Below, in pieces: positions 35,629 through 44,306 of a stretch of DNA of 64,000 nt. Below the pieces are notes generated by a model. The model was not told the origin of the DNA, searched no databases, and saw nothing but the letters and a program-made list of their open reading frames with translations. This stretch comes from Nodosilinea sp. E11. Its GTDB lineage: Bacteria > Cyanobacteriota > Cyanobacteriia > Phormidesmidales > Phormidesmidaceae. The translations under genes were made by a program, and so were the position numbers. Positions within the stretch are counted from its first letter, which is position 1, and every line of letters begins with the position of its first letter. Where the stretch lies: the NCBI RefSeq assembly GCF_032813545.1, contig NZ_CP136520.1, positions 1,048,001-1,112,000 of the forward strand. The letters run 5' to 3'.

Positions 35629-36207
35629 CTACCGGCATGGGGGGGGCTTAGGCGGCTTGGGAGGCTCGGAGAACTTGGGAGTTTTGGAAAGCTGAGTCGG
35701 GCTAAGCCGCCGCTGAAGGCGCTGTTTTAGGTAAGTCAGCAATCCGCCCGTGATCGGCACCAGGGGCATCAGCCCCAGCCAGAGGGCAGAGGGGGGTGGA
35801 GCGGGCTGAGCCACGATCAAGGGCGTAAAGCTGACGGTTTGAGCAATCAAGGGGAAGGGTAGCGTCGGTCTGGCGGCGGCTTGGGCGGCAGCCAGAGCAA
35901 GCCAGGTTTGAGCGCCCATGAGGCCGTCTACCGGGATAGTCTGCTGCTGCTGGAGCGATCGCACCGCTGCAGCCGTATCTTCACCAAAAATGGCATCGAT
36001 CTCCCCAGCATAAAACCCCAGTTCAGCTAGCTGGCGCTGAAGCTGACCCACCTCGGGACCGCGATCGCCGGGCTGAAGCAGCACTCTAGCCAAGGGCGGC
36101 TCCTGAGCCAGCGCCAAAGGCACCAGGTCACCGCCGGTTCCCAGCCATAGCCCGCAGAGCAATAGAAAGCCGCTGCGGAAGACCGGCGTTAGCCATCGGC
36201 TCGTCAT
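35629..36207 (-). CDS. Secreted peptidoglycan-binding protein
   Basis: 192 residues. An N-terminal leader (GFLLLCGLWLGTGGDLVPL) exports it. A PG_binding_1 domain follows: LLQPGDRGPEVGQLQRQLAE, GFYAGEIDAIFGEDTAAAV, PVDGLMGAQTW. A second hydrophobic segment near 140-162 and a Lys/Pro-rich tail suggest membrane tethering. It is 4 bases downstream of the AEC transporter gene and is probably co-transcribed with it. Cell-wall binding is family knowledge; partner unknown. Confidence 0.85.
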   Translation of the reverse strand: MTSRWLTPVFRSGFLLLCGLWLGTGGDLVPLALAQEPPLARVLLQPGDRGPEVGQLQRQLAELGFYAGEIDAIFGEDTAAAVRSLQQQQTIPVDGLMGAQTWLALAAAQAAARPTLPFPLIAQTVSFTPLIVAQPAPPPSALWLGLMPLVPITGGLLTYLKQRLQRRLSPTQLSKTPKFSEPPKPPKPPPCR

Positions 36208-36211
36208 GGTG

Positions 36212-37234
36212 TTACTCCCCAGAAAACGCCCATAGCCAGAGGGGCAAGGTGAACAGCAAACTGGCCGAACTCAGCCCTACGCAGGCGACCGACAGATCGC
36301 GATCGAGGTCATAGGCCTCGGCCAGCACCAGGTTAGAAAAGGCGCAGGGCATACCCGCCTGCAAAATCATCACCAGGCGGGCGGGGCCATCAACCCCGAG
36401 AGCGGTTAGAGCCAGGCCCACGGCCAGGGGCAATACCAGCATCTTAATCGCCACGGCGGCGGTTGCCCGATGAACATGCTGCCACGATCGCAGCTGCTGC
36501 ATACGCAAGCCCATCAGCACCAGCGACAGCACCACAATCACCCAGGCCAACTGATACAGCGCCGAGTCAAGCCAAGCCGGTAGGGCAATGGTCTTTAACC
36601 ACAGCCCCAGGCCGAAAGCCAGAATAATCGGATTTTGCCCTACGGCCCGTAGCCTGCTTAACCATTGGCGCATTCCTGGCCTTGCCCCGGTTAGATCCAG
36701 GGGCGACTGAGGACGCCCGCCCATCTCAGCGGCTAAGATCGCCCCCAGCCCGTAAGACCCCAGCAAAGTGCCAAGGGCATCGTAGAACAGCGCCCAGCCA
36801 AACACGCTCACCCCCAACTGGGGCAGCAGCAGCACCACCGGGTAGCCAATGTAGCCGGTATTGCCCAGCATGGCCGCCAGAGAAAAGCTGCCCTGGGTGG
36901 GCCGCGACCACGACACCTGGTGCACCGATAGCCACAGGCGGCTGCACCCCAGCCCTAGCAGAATGGCACCCCAGGCCACCACCGGAGCCAGGTACAGGTT
37001 GCCCGACAGATCGGCCCGCCGCATAAAGCCAATAATGCTCAGGGGAATGCCCACCCAAAACAAAAACCGGCCCAGCCGCAGGGGCACCTGGTAGTAGAGC
37101 CCCTGGGGTTCTCCCCGGTGGGGGGCAAAGCGGTAAAGCAAGGCACCCAGCGCAATCCCAACACCCACCCCGGTCCCAATCGGACCATAGAGGCGGATTA
37201 AAATTCCTAGCGGTGGCACAATAGCAACCCTCAC
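36212..37234 (-). CDS. AEC family transporter
   Basis: 340 residues with about ten membrane helices, covering the auxin-efflux-carrier (AEC/BASS-like) fold; LGNTGYIGYPVVLLLP (fourth helix) and AGMPCAFSNLVLAEAYDLD near the end are characteristic. Exports or imports an organic anion of unknown identity. The leading gene of a two-gene unit with the peptidoglycan-binding protein, which overlaps no base but follows after four. Confidence 0.9.
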   Translation of the reverse strand: MRVAIVPPLGILIRLYGPIGTGVGVGIALGALLYRFAPHRGEPQGLYYQVPLRLGRFLFWVGIPLSIIGFMRRADLSGNLYLAPVVAWGAILLGLGCSRLWLSVHQVSWSRPTQGSFSLAAMLGNTGYIGYPVVLLLPQLGVSVFGWALFYDALGTLLGSYGLGAILAAEMGGRPQSPLDLTGARPGMRQWLSRLRAVGQNPIILAFGLGLWLKTIALPAWLDSALYQLAWVIVVLSLVLMGLRMQQLRSWQHVHRATAAVAIKMLVLPLAVGLALTALGVDGPARLVMILQAGMPCAFSNLVLAEAYDLDRDLSVACVGLSSASLLFTLPLWLWAFSGE

Positions 37235-37328
37235 GTACCCTGCCCTGGGATTGTGACAGGTCTGCCTAGAAGTTGCGATCGCTTTTTAGGTAAGTTGTTG
37301 GCCATCACGCTGCCCCGAAAGAGCCATA

Positions 37329-38162
37329 ATGGGTAGAGTTTTGCCGGGTACTCAGCCAGTTACCATGTCTCCCATCGACGATATTCCCCAAGCGGCCCGC
37401 GATTTACCCCTGTACCCTGAGGGCGCAGCCCAGCCCCCCTGGCTACGGCGCACGCGGCTCCTACGGCGCGTTCTGGGTCTAACCCTGCTGGCCTTGACGG
37501 CGGGTGGCCTGGTGGCCTGGTATCAGACTAACGGGTTCTCTGCGGTCGAGTTTGCTCGGCCCTTTGAAACCATGGTCAACCGTTCGGCAGACACGGCAAA
37601 CGGCACCAATTCTAACGTTAGCGATCTCGATGTGGCGGTGCAGCTGGCCCCCTCTAGCCGCAGGCTGCTGCTCGGTCATCGCGCCTTTGAGGAGGCTCCC
37701 GCCGACGATCTGGTCACTCTGTCGGCCAACCGCAGCATTCGACTGCGATCGGCGGCGGCCAGCGAGTATGAAGCGATGGCCCAGGCGGCGGCCCAGGAAG
37801 GTATTCGTCTGGTGCCCCTGTCGGGGTTTCGCTCCCAGGCTGAGCAGGAGACAATTTTCTTTAACCTCAAGGCCCAGCGCGGTCAAGACGCCCAAACCCG
37901 AGCCGAGGTCAGCGCCCCGCCGGGCTATAGCGAGCATCATACCGGCTACGCCATCGACGTGGGCGACGGCAACCAGGCGGGCACCCACCTCAACGATGGC
38001 TTTGCCGACACCCGCACCTACCAGTGGATGGAGACTAACGCGGTGCGCTACGGCTATGAGCTATCGTTTCCGGCAGACAATTTTCAGGGGGTAGCCTTTG
38101 AACCTTGGCACTGGCGTTTTGTGGGCGATCGCACCAGCCTCGAAACGTTTTATAGCGAGTAG
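37329..38162 (+). CDS. M15 family D,D-carboxypeptidase-like protein
   Basis: 277 residues (265 from ATG 37365). One membrane anchor near residues 50-66, then the M15 zinc peptidase: SGFRSQAEQETIF, the ligands in SEHHTGYAIDVG, and EPWHWRFVGD near the end. It should trim D-Ala residues of peptidoglycan stems on the periplasmic side. VanY-type architecture; vancomycin relevance not implied. Confidence 0.93.
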   Translation: MGRVLPGTQPVTMSPIDDIPQAARDLPLYPEGAAQPPWLRRTRLLRRVLGLTLLALTAGGLVAWYQTNGFSAVEFARPFETMVNRSADTANGTNSNVSDLDVAVQLAPSSRRLLLGHRAFEEAPADDLVTLSANRSIRLRSAAASEYEAMAQAAAQEGIRLVPLSGFRSQAEQETIFFNLKAQRGQDAQTRAEVSAPPGYSEHHTGYAIDVGDGNQAGTHLNDGFADTRTYQWMETNAVRYGYELSFPADNFQGVAFEPWHWRFVGDRTSLETFYSE

Positions 38163-38276
38163 GCCCAAAGCGTGAGGCGGTTTCTGGGAAAACAGATACC
38201 AGCATTGACGCCGCGATTCTAGCGACCTCAGGGCAAGCGATGCCCAGCAGCTAGAAAAATTGTTTCAGGCGATTAT

Positions 38277-38374
38277 AGCTATAGCCAATCCGGTTAAGAC
38301 ATTTCCCCCTAGCAACGTTTAAACGTTCGAACGCTCTTAGGTTTCTGGATGTCCTAATCTAGGTGACTAGGGCT
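38277..38374. repeat. Palindromic element, copy B
   Basis: 98 bp, homologous to copy A at 11,369: left AGCTATAGCCAATCCGG then TTAAGACAT; right ATGTCCTAA...GGCT. The centre holds the perfect palindrome AACGTTTAAACGTT. It lies 3' of the M15 gene and directly before the 1098-residue gene. Confidence 0.8.
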
Positions 38375-38408
38375 TACCTCCGCTGTTCTGCCTGGCACTC
38401 CTTGATTT

Positions 38409-41400
38409 ATGGCTCTTGCACGTCAAAACCTTGTTCAGCTCAAGCCCAGGGCGTGGTTCACAGTAGCGGCCAGAATGGCAATTCCCTGGACGGTGATGGC
38501 GGGGCTGCTGGGCGGAGCACTGGGGCTTAAAACCCTGCATGGCCAGCTTGAGCAATCCTTGGCCAGGTCGCTCAATCAACCCGTACAGCTGGGCGGTGTG
38601 CGAGGGGTGGCGCAGTGGGGGGTTGTTTTTGGCAAAACGACCCTCTCTAGCGGTGAGTCCGAGGGCCTGGAAGGCCAGATCGATCGGATAGTCGTTTTGC
38701 TCGACTGGGCAGCATTGCTGCACCGTCAAGAGTTGCGGCTGGCCGTGACCCTAGTACGGCCCGATCTGGCAGTGGTGCTACCTGAGGCAGGCGGCCTCTC
38801 GGGCTGGGCTCAGCGCCCTGGCGGGCCGATCGCCCCCGCCAGGCGAGTGAAATTGGCGGCGCTGCACGTCAAAGATGGCCGGTTCACCCTCCAGCCCCCC
38901 GCTGACACGGCATTTCCCAAGGCACCCGTCGTTATTGACAACTTGCAGGCGATGGTGCGCCAGCCGCCGACTCAGACGGCTGGCCCGGTGACCTTTCGGC
39001 TGGAAGGAGTGCTCGATCAGGGCCATGTTCAGACCTACGGCACCGTAGATTTGGCCCAGCGATCGCTTCAGGCCGCCCTGCAAGCCGACGACCTGCCGCT
39101 GGCTAGCCTCAATCTGGCCCTGCCGCCAGCGATCGCGATCGAGGCGGGGGTGCTCAGCAGCGACCTGACGTTGACCACGCCCCTGCCCAGTGCCACAAGG
39201 CCGCCCCTAGAGGCCCTCGACCTGCGAGGAACGGTGGTGGTGCAGGAGGGCCAGCTAGCCTGGGGGCAGTTGACTACCCCCCTAGGCCACTTACACAGCA
39301 GGCTGACGTTTCAAGGCCAACGGCTGACCCTGAGCGATACCCAGGCCGCCGTCGGCCCCCTGGTGCTGACGGCGGCCGGTAGCCTAGATCTGAACGAGGG
39401 CTACGACCTCAAGGCCCAGATACCACCCGTCGCCCCAGAGGCGTTGCGGCCCCTGGTGGGCGATCGCCTGCCCCTAGCCCCCACCCAGCCCTGGCAGTGG
39501 CAGGCCCAGCTCAGCGGCTCTTTTAAAGAACCGACCCTGGCGGTGCAGCCCGATCCTGCTCTCACCCCACCGGGACACCTGCCCCTAGATTTGGGGCTAG
39601 TGGCGGTGGCCCTAGGCATGCAGGCCCAGGCACTGCCCGCCCGCGACTGGATTGCGCCCATCGAGGGGGCAACCTACGAGTTTAGAGGCGATGGAGCCTG
39701 GTTTACCCTCAGCGATGGCACCGTGGTACCGCCCCTGTCGGCGGCGGCCTACCAGCGGGCGATCGCCACCCTGGGCAGCCGCCTCACCCCCGCCCTCGAT
39801 CGCAAGTTTTTTTGGTTTTTGCAGACCAACCCCTACGTCACGGCGATCGCCGCCGATCTGGCCAAGGGTCGCCTGCTCTCCTACCGCCAGGGCGATCGGT
39901 TCAATACCGATCGCTTTTTTTTAGACTATTTTGTGCCGGTCTACGTCGAGTCGAGCCGGGCGGCCGGGCTTGACCCCAGCGAAGCCCTGTGGATGCTGGA
40001 CCATTCTTTGCGCACGCTGCACGACCCGCTGCTGCGCCACCCCGATGCCCGCCCAATCACCGCTGGAGCGGGTACCGTGGGCTCGTTTTGGGCCGGAGAG
40101 CAGCTGCTCTCAATGCAGCAGTTACTCACCCGGCCCCTGCTAGCTCAGCTGGGCACCACAGGGCAGCTGGCCCGATTCGCTGTGCTCAAACAGCTCAATG
40201 CTTCCACCGTGCTGGAGAGTCGGCGGTTGTCGAGCAGCCCCGAGCTGATGTCAAAAATTCCCAATGTCACCTTTGGGGCGGAGGAGGGCGCGATCGCTCT
40301 GGCCCTGGGCATGATGCGGTTTGATGGGGCAGCCATTTACCCCGAGTCGCTGCGATCGCTGGCTGCTGCCATCGAGCAAAATGAGCTAGACAAGCACGCT
40401 CTACGCACCACAATCACCAGCAAAATGGAGCAGCTGGCGACGGCCCACCAGGCGGAGCTGGGGTTTGCCCTGCTGCAATTTAGCGATCGCGACTGGGCCG
40501 AGGTAGGCATGGGCAAACATTTATTTCCAGGGGGGGCTGGCCACCTCAACGGCGGCAACACCCTGTCGGTGATGGTGTCGCGCCAGGAGAAGGCGGGCTA
40601 TAGCCTGGAGCAGGCATACCAGAACAGTCGGCTGCTACTGCTAGAACTGCTGCACGAGGCCGACCAGCAGCCGGGGGGCGATCGCATTCTGTTTGCGGTG
40701 CTCAAAGACCACGCCTTTAGCCCTCGTTTTTGGCAAATTTTGGCGGGCAAAGAGCCGCTGTTGGCTCGTCGCTTTGGGGCGATCGCCGCCGATATCAGCA
40801 CCTACGGACACCTAGCCCAGCAGGGAGCCACCCAGCACGAGGCCTTTTACACGGCCCTGGTGATTGCCGATGAAGATATTGGCGTCAGTGCCACCCTCAA
40901 GCAAGCCGTGGGGTTCCAGGCCCACCTGGCCCGACTGATCGATCAGGCCTTTGCCCCGGCCAACCCAGCCGACCCGCGCTACCAGAGCTTTCGTCGCAGC
41001 CTGGCGATCTATCTCAGAGAAGCCCCCGATATCGCCGTCTATGGCGGCAGCGAGGCGGCTCTGCGAGCCTACGGTCAAGAAACCCTCAACGTGCAGGAGC
41101 TAATCGCCGTCAATGTCGCCGATGCGCCCCGCCTGCGAGCCCTGGTGCGGCTTTACAAGGGGGCGCTGGCCCAGGGCCTAATCACCGAATGGGATGTAGC
41201 CGGGTTTCAGCGAATTTTGCTCACTGGGGCGCTGCTGTCCGCTGGGGTAGAGCGTGCGTCCTTGCCCCCCGCGCTCCAGGAGGTCGGGTTTCCCAGCCCT
41301 GAGTTTCGCCGCGACCTGTTGTTTGTGGTGGGGGTAGAGGGCATTCAGGTGGAGGCAACCCGCTTAGGTATCCAGGCCCACGACCATCGGGTGAGCTTTC

Positions 41401-41705
41401 AGCCCGTCGGACGGCCCAGCTTTCGATCGCCTGCGCTCCAGGGGGCCGACGCCGCCAGTTGCCCCACCGAACCCTACTTTGCCGCGATCGCCCTGGGGGC
41501 CGCCACAGCCTTTGTGTGGGAGGCCGAAACCCAGCGGGTCAGCCTGCGGCGGGGCCGTACCCACTGCCCGCTGCCCGACAGTTGGACCGCGCTCGTCTTC
41601 CCGGCCCTGCTAGAGGCGGTGCCCATTGAGCATTCGGAGGCGGGCCGCGATCGCCTCCAGAGCAAGCTCCAAACCGCCAAACAACTGGAAGCCGGCATCT
41701 TTTGA
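38409..41705 (+). CDS. TamB/AsmA-like N-terminus on a large protein of unknown type
   Basis: 1098 residues. One membrane segment near 18-40, then a beta-rich region up to about 390 with SLNQPVQLGGV, VTLVRPDLAVVLPE, LGHLHSRLTFQGQ and VLTAAGSLDLNEGYDLKAQI, which reads like the periplasmic TamB/AsmA repeats that bridge membranes. From about 395 the protein turns largely helical and matches no family I know: RDWIAPIEGATYEF, FFWFLQTNPYVTAI, ERASLPPALQEVGFPSPEFR and a Cys-containing end CPTEPYFAA...THCPLPDSW. The TamB beta-barrel partner domain (DUF490) is absent. Role in envelope biogenesis or lipid transfer is inference. Confidence 0.7.
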   Translation: MALARQNLVQLKPRAWFTVAARMAIPWTVMAGLLGGALGLKTLHGQLEQSLARSLNQPVQLGGVRGVAQWGVVFGKTTLSSGESEGLEGQIDRIVVLLDWAALLHRQELRLAVTLVRPDLAVVLPEAGGLSGWAQRPGGPIAPARRVKLAALHVKDGRFTLQPPADTAFPKAPVVIDNLQAMVRQPPTQTAGPVTFRLEGVLDQGHVQTYGTVDLAQRSLQAALQADDLPLASLNLALPPAIAIEAGVLSSDLTLTTPLPSATRPPLEALDLRGTVVVQEGQLAWGQLTTPLGHLHSRLTFQGQRLTLSDTQAAVGPLVLTAAGSLDLNEGYDLKAQIPPVAPEALRPLVGDRLPLAPTQPWQWQAQLSGSFKEPTLAVQPDPALTPPGHLPLDLGLVAVALGMQAQALPARDWIAPIEGATYEFRGDGAWFTLSDGTVVPPLSAAAYQRAIATLGSRLTPALDRKFFWFLQTNPYVTAIAADLAKGRLLSYRQGDRFNTDRFFLDYFVPVYVESSRAAGLDPSEALWMLDHSLRTLHDPLLRHPDARPITAGAGTVGSFWAGEQLLSMQQLLTRPLLAQLGTTGQLARFAVLKQLNASTVLESRRLSSSPELMSKIPNVTFGAEEGAIALALGMMRFDGAAIYPESLRSLAAAIEQNELDKHALRTTITSKMEQLATAHQAELGFALLQFSDRDWAEVGMGKHLFPGGAGHLNGGNTLSVMVSRQEKAGYSLEQAYQNSRLLLLELLHEADQQPGGDRILFAVLKDHAFSPRFWQILAGKEPLLARRFGAIAADISTYGHLAQQGATQHEAFYTALVIADEDIGVSATLKQAVGFQAHLARLIDQAFAPANPADPRYQSFRRSLAIYLREAPDIAVYGGSEAALRAYGQETLNVQELIAVNVADAPRLRALVRLYKGALAQGLITEWDVAGFQRILLTGALLSAGVERASLPPALQEVGFPSPEFRRDLLFVVGVEGIQVEATRLGIQAHDHRVSFQPVGRPSFRSPALQGADAASCPTEPYFAAIALGAATAFVWEAETQRVSLRRGRTHCPLPDSWTALVFPALLEAVPIEHSEAGRDRLQSKLQTAKQLEAGIF

Positions 41706-41835
41706 AGCCCTGGCCCCGGCCCACCATCCTCGCTACCATAAAGCAGCACAGGGCTGAGTGCTTCGGTCTGAAGCCCGCCCAAACTGGAGCCCGCCTAGAC
41801 TGGCTTCAGCTTCAGCATCGTTTTTTGGAGACCCC

Positions 41836-42534
41836 ATGCGCGACACCACCCTCAACACCATTGCCGTGGTCATCTTTGGCGTTACCATGGCCAGCCTGCT
41901 AGGGCCGATCATTCAGCTATCGCCTGCGATCGTGGCGGTGTTTGTGGCCGTGGGGCTGGGCTTGTTTAGCCTTGATCAGCTGGGGCTGGGGGGGCGCATC
42001 GGCAATATTTTGATGGACTCTGTGGCCTGGGCCTCCCCCGAGCACCGGCAGCGAGTGCTGCACCACGAAGCGGGTCACTTTTTGACGGCGGTGCTGCTCG
42101 ATATTCCGGTAGAAGCCTATACGCTCAACACCTGGGAAGCCTGGCGACAGGGTCTGCCCGGTCAGGGAGGCGTAGTCTTTGGCCCTAGCGATGCGGCCAC
42201 TGCGGCCCCGGACCGGCTCAGCCCCCAAGGCATCGATCGCTATTGCCAGGTGTGGATGGCGGGCATTGCCGCCGAGCAGTTGATCTACGGCGATGCCCTC
42301 GGCGGTGATGACGACAGCCGCGCCCTAGGCCTGTTTTGGGGTGCCCTGGGGCGATCGCCCGCCGAAGGGGTGATCAAACAGCGCTGGGCCACCCTTCAGG
42401 CCAAAACCCTAATTGAAAAGCACCGCGAGGCCTTTGATGCCCTGGTGGTCGCCATGGGCGATCGCGCCCCCGTCGCCACCTGTTGCGACATCATTGCCCA
42501 GCACCAGCCTGAATCTTTAGAAGTGGCAGGCTAG
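41836..42534 (+). CDS. M41 (FtsH-like) protease domain without AAA ATPase
   Basis: 233 residues from ATG 41836, preceded by TTGGAG at 5 bases; a longer frame from 41758 is unlikely. Two membrane helices near 8-26 and 28-46, then HHEAGHFLTAVLL, the HExxH zinc motif of peptidase M41, and MAGIAAEQLIYGDALGGDDD for the third ligand region. It lacks the AAA+ module that drives FtsH. Similar stand-alone M41-like proteins are known in cyanobacteria and plants. Its substrate is unknown. Confidence 0.87.
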   Translation: MRDTTLNTIAVVIFGVTMASLLGPIIQLSPAIVAVFVAVGLGLFSLDQLGLGGRIGNILMDSVAWASPEHRQRVLHHEAGHFLTAVLLDIPVEAYTLNTWEAWRQGLPGQGGVVFGPSDAATAAPDRLSPQGIDRYCQVWMAGIAAEQLIYGDALGGDDDSRALGLFWGALGRSPAEGVIKQRWATLQAKTLIEKHREAFDALVVAMGDRAPVATCCDIIAQHQPESLEVAG

Positions 42535-42553
42535 CGAACCAGCTAACGAGCAA

Positions 42554-42583
42554 GAGGGCGTCACTCCATGGAGTAACGCCCTC
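42554..42583. terminator. Bidirectional hairpin terminator
   Basis: GAGGGCGTCACTCC folds onto GGAGTAACGCCCTC with one C/A mismatch. Located between the convergent M41-like gene and the surface operon; CTCTCTC follows rather than a T-run, so efficiency is uncertain. Confidence 0.65.
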
Positions 42584-42616
42584 TCTCTCAGGGTTGGAGC
42601 TTACAGTGTCGCCGTT

Positions 42617-44251
42617 CTAATCGACCGTGGTTCTAAAGCGAATCAGTCCGACCTGGTTGGCGGTGACATCGGCCACGTTAACCACCACTGCGCCATTGCC
42701 TTGGTTGGTGCCACAGAAGGGGGGAAGTGCCGCTCCTGGAGCAAAGAAGGTGCCGGGGTCACCGTCGGCAGCATTGGTGTAGTTGACCACTGGCCCTGCG
42801 GGGCTAGAGGCCGCGATCGCCTGAATGCCCAAGCCTGACCCATAGCCATTGGGGTCAAAGGTGGTGCCCAATGGAATTTGATCGCACACCACGGTATTGG
42901 CCGCCGTGCCGGTCGACGCATTGGCAAGATAAATGGTGTACTCAATGCCGTTGCCCGTTTGTACCACCGGGTCATTGATCACATCTAGCCCCTGCCCCAG
43001 ACCGTTGTTTTGCAGCAGGGCTAAGGCGGCACCATTACCCACCACCTGGCTGAAGTCGGGCAGCGGCGATGGCCCAAACAGGTTGGTAATCCGCTTCACC
43101 AGAGCGAGGCTGCCGGTTGGAACCAAAGTCGTCGTTCGCCGGACCAGGCCAAAGCCACCAGCAATCAGATCGAGCCCACCCACTTGGTTATCGGTAGTTT
43201 GAGGGAAGGTGTTGAAGGCAACCAACTGTGTGCCTGCCCCAGTGACGTCAGGTGCAAACAGTGAATAGCCAAAAATAGGACTTGCATTTTGTGGTGCCGT
43301 CACCAAAGACTCAATCGTGAAAACGATGCCTCGCACAGGTTGTGTAGGGAAAATACCGTTATTTCGTCGGGGGGCTAGGTGAGACGGCTGAAAAGGATCA
43401 GCTAGATTATCTCGCCTGAACACGGCTGTCGATATTGCCACATCGTTGCTATTGCCCCAGGCCGTATTAGGGACAGAAAGCAGCGGGCCGTAGTCAGATG
43501 GATCACCGTTCGCGTCTAAAGCTGTAATTGCCGCAATTTGGAAGGCATCGTTACCGCCTCGTTCTAAAATCAAAAATCCCACATTCCCCTGCTCTGATAG
43601 GGGAACTGAGAGACCAGCAGGAATAATATAGTCAATTCTCTCAATATTGTTGCTGGTGACCTGCACCTCTGGGCTAGCAGGCTCAGTGATATTGTTGAAA
43701 ACGTTGTCGATACCCCGATTAATAATATTGCTCAACATGGCATCCTCAATGCCAGCCGCAAGCTGAGCAGCCAACGTTATCGCATCTGGAGCAACGGTAG
43801 CCTGCTGAAGGAAAAGTAGTTCTCGCTCAGGGGTAAATAGCGCGTTGCGACGAAATATAACGGTTTGGGCTAAGCCAATTGGTGGCAGCAAGTCTGCTGC
43901 GGGTTCAAACCGACTGCCCCCGGCAATGACAGCATCGAGCACAATGTTGCTGCCAACCCCAAAGGTGACATCAATAGTTGTGCCGGTACAACCGGGAAAA
44001 GACTGTGTATCGCAAGGAGTTGTGTAAGCAACAGGACTGGTAGGCGACTGAGCCGCCGGTTGGTTGGTGGTGATTAGCTGAGTCGCCGCTAGCTGTGCAA
44101 AGGCCGGTGTTGCTCCACCAAAGACGATCGCTAGAGTCAGTGCAACTCCAGCAATCAAACCAGTTAAACGACTGCCCAAGAATGTGGGAAGCACAGCATA
44201 GCTCGATTGCCCATTTCTGGATTGCAGCGGGAGTATAGCAGACTGATGCAT
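42617..44251 (-). CDS. Secreted DUF11-like surface protein (operon gene 4)
   Basis: 544 residues from ATG 44251; a start at 44341 would overlap the upstream gene and lacks conservation. A signal peptide ends around AIVFGGATPAFA/Q. The middle is a large beta-rich domain without a known name, and the C-terminus carries a DUF11-like strand set (LVKRITNLFG, GNGIEYTIYLANAST, VVCDQIPLGTTFDPNGYG). This is the last gene of a four-gene surface operon. It is probably released or displayed at the outer membrane. Function unknown. Confidence 0.75.
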   Translation of the reverse strand: MHQSAILPLQSRNGQSSYAVLPTFLGSRLTGLIAGVALTLAIVFGGATPAFAQLAATQLITTNQPAAQSPTSPVAYTTPCDTQSFPGCTGTTIDVTFGVGSNIVLDAVIAGGSRFEPAADLLPPIGLAQTVIFRRNALFTPERELLFLQQATVAPDAITLAAQLAAGIEDAMLSNIINRGIDNVFNNITEPASPEVQVTSNNIERIDYIIPAGLSVPLSEQGNVGFLILERGGNDAFQIAAITALDANGDPSDYGPLLSVPNTAWGNSNDVAISTAVFRRDNLADPFQPSHLAPRRNNGIFPTQPVRGIVFTIESLVTAPQNASPIFGYSLFAPDVTGAGTQLVAFNTFPQTTDNQVGGLDLIAGGFGLVRRTTTLVPTGSLALVKRITNLFGPSPLPDFSQVVGNGAALALLQNNGLGQGLDVINDPVVQTGNGIEYTIYLANASTGTAANTVVCDQIPLGTTFDPNGYGSGLGIQAIAASSPAGPVVNYTNAADGDPGTFFAPGAALPPFCGTNQGNGAVVVNVADVTANQVGLIRFRTTVD

Positions 44252-44306
44252 AACAGACAGGGGTGAGGGTAAATAAGGCACTTGCAGGTCACACAGGGAT
44301 CTGTTT

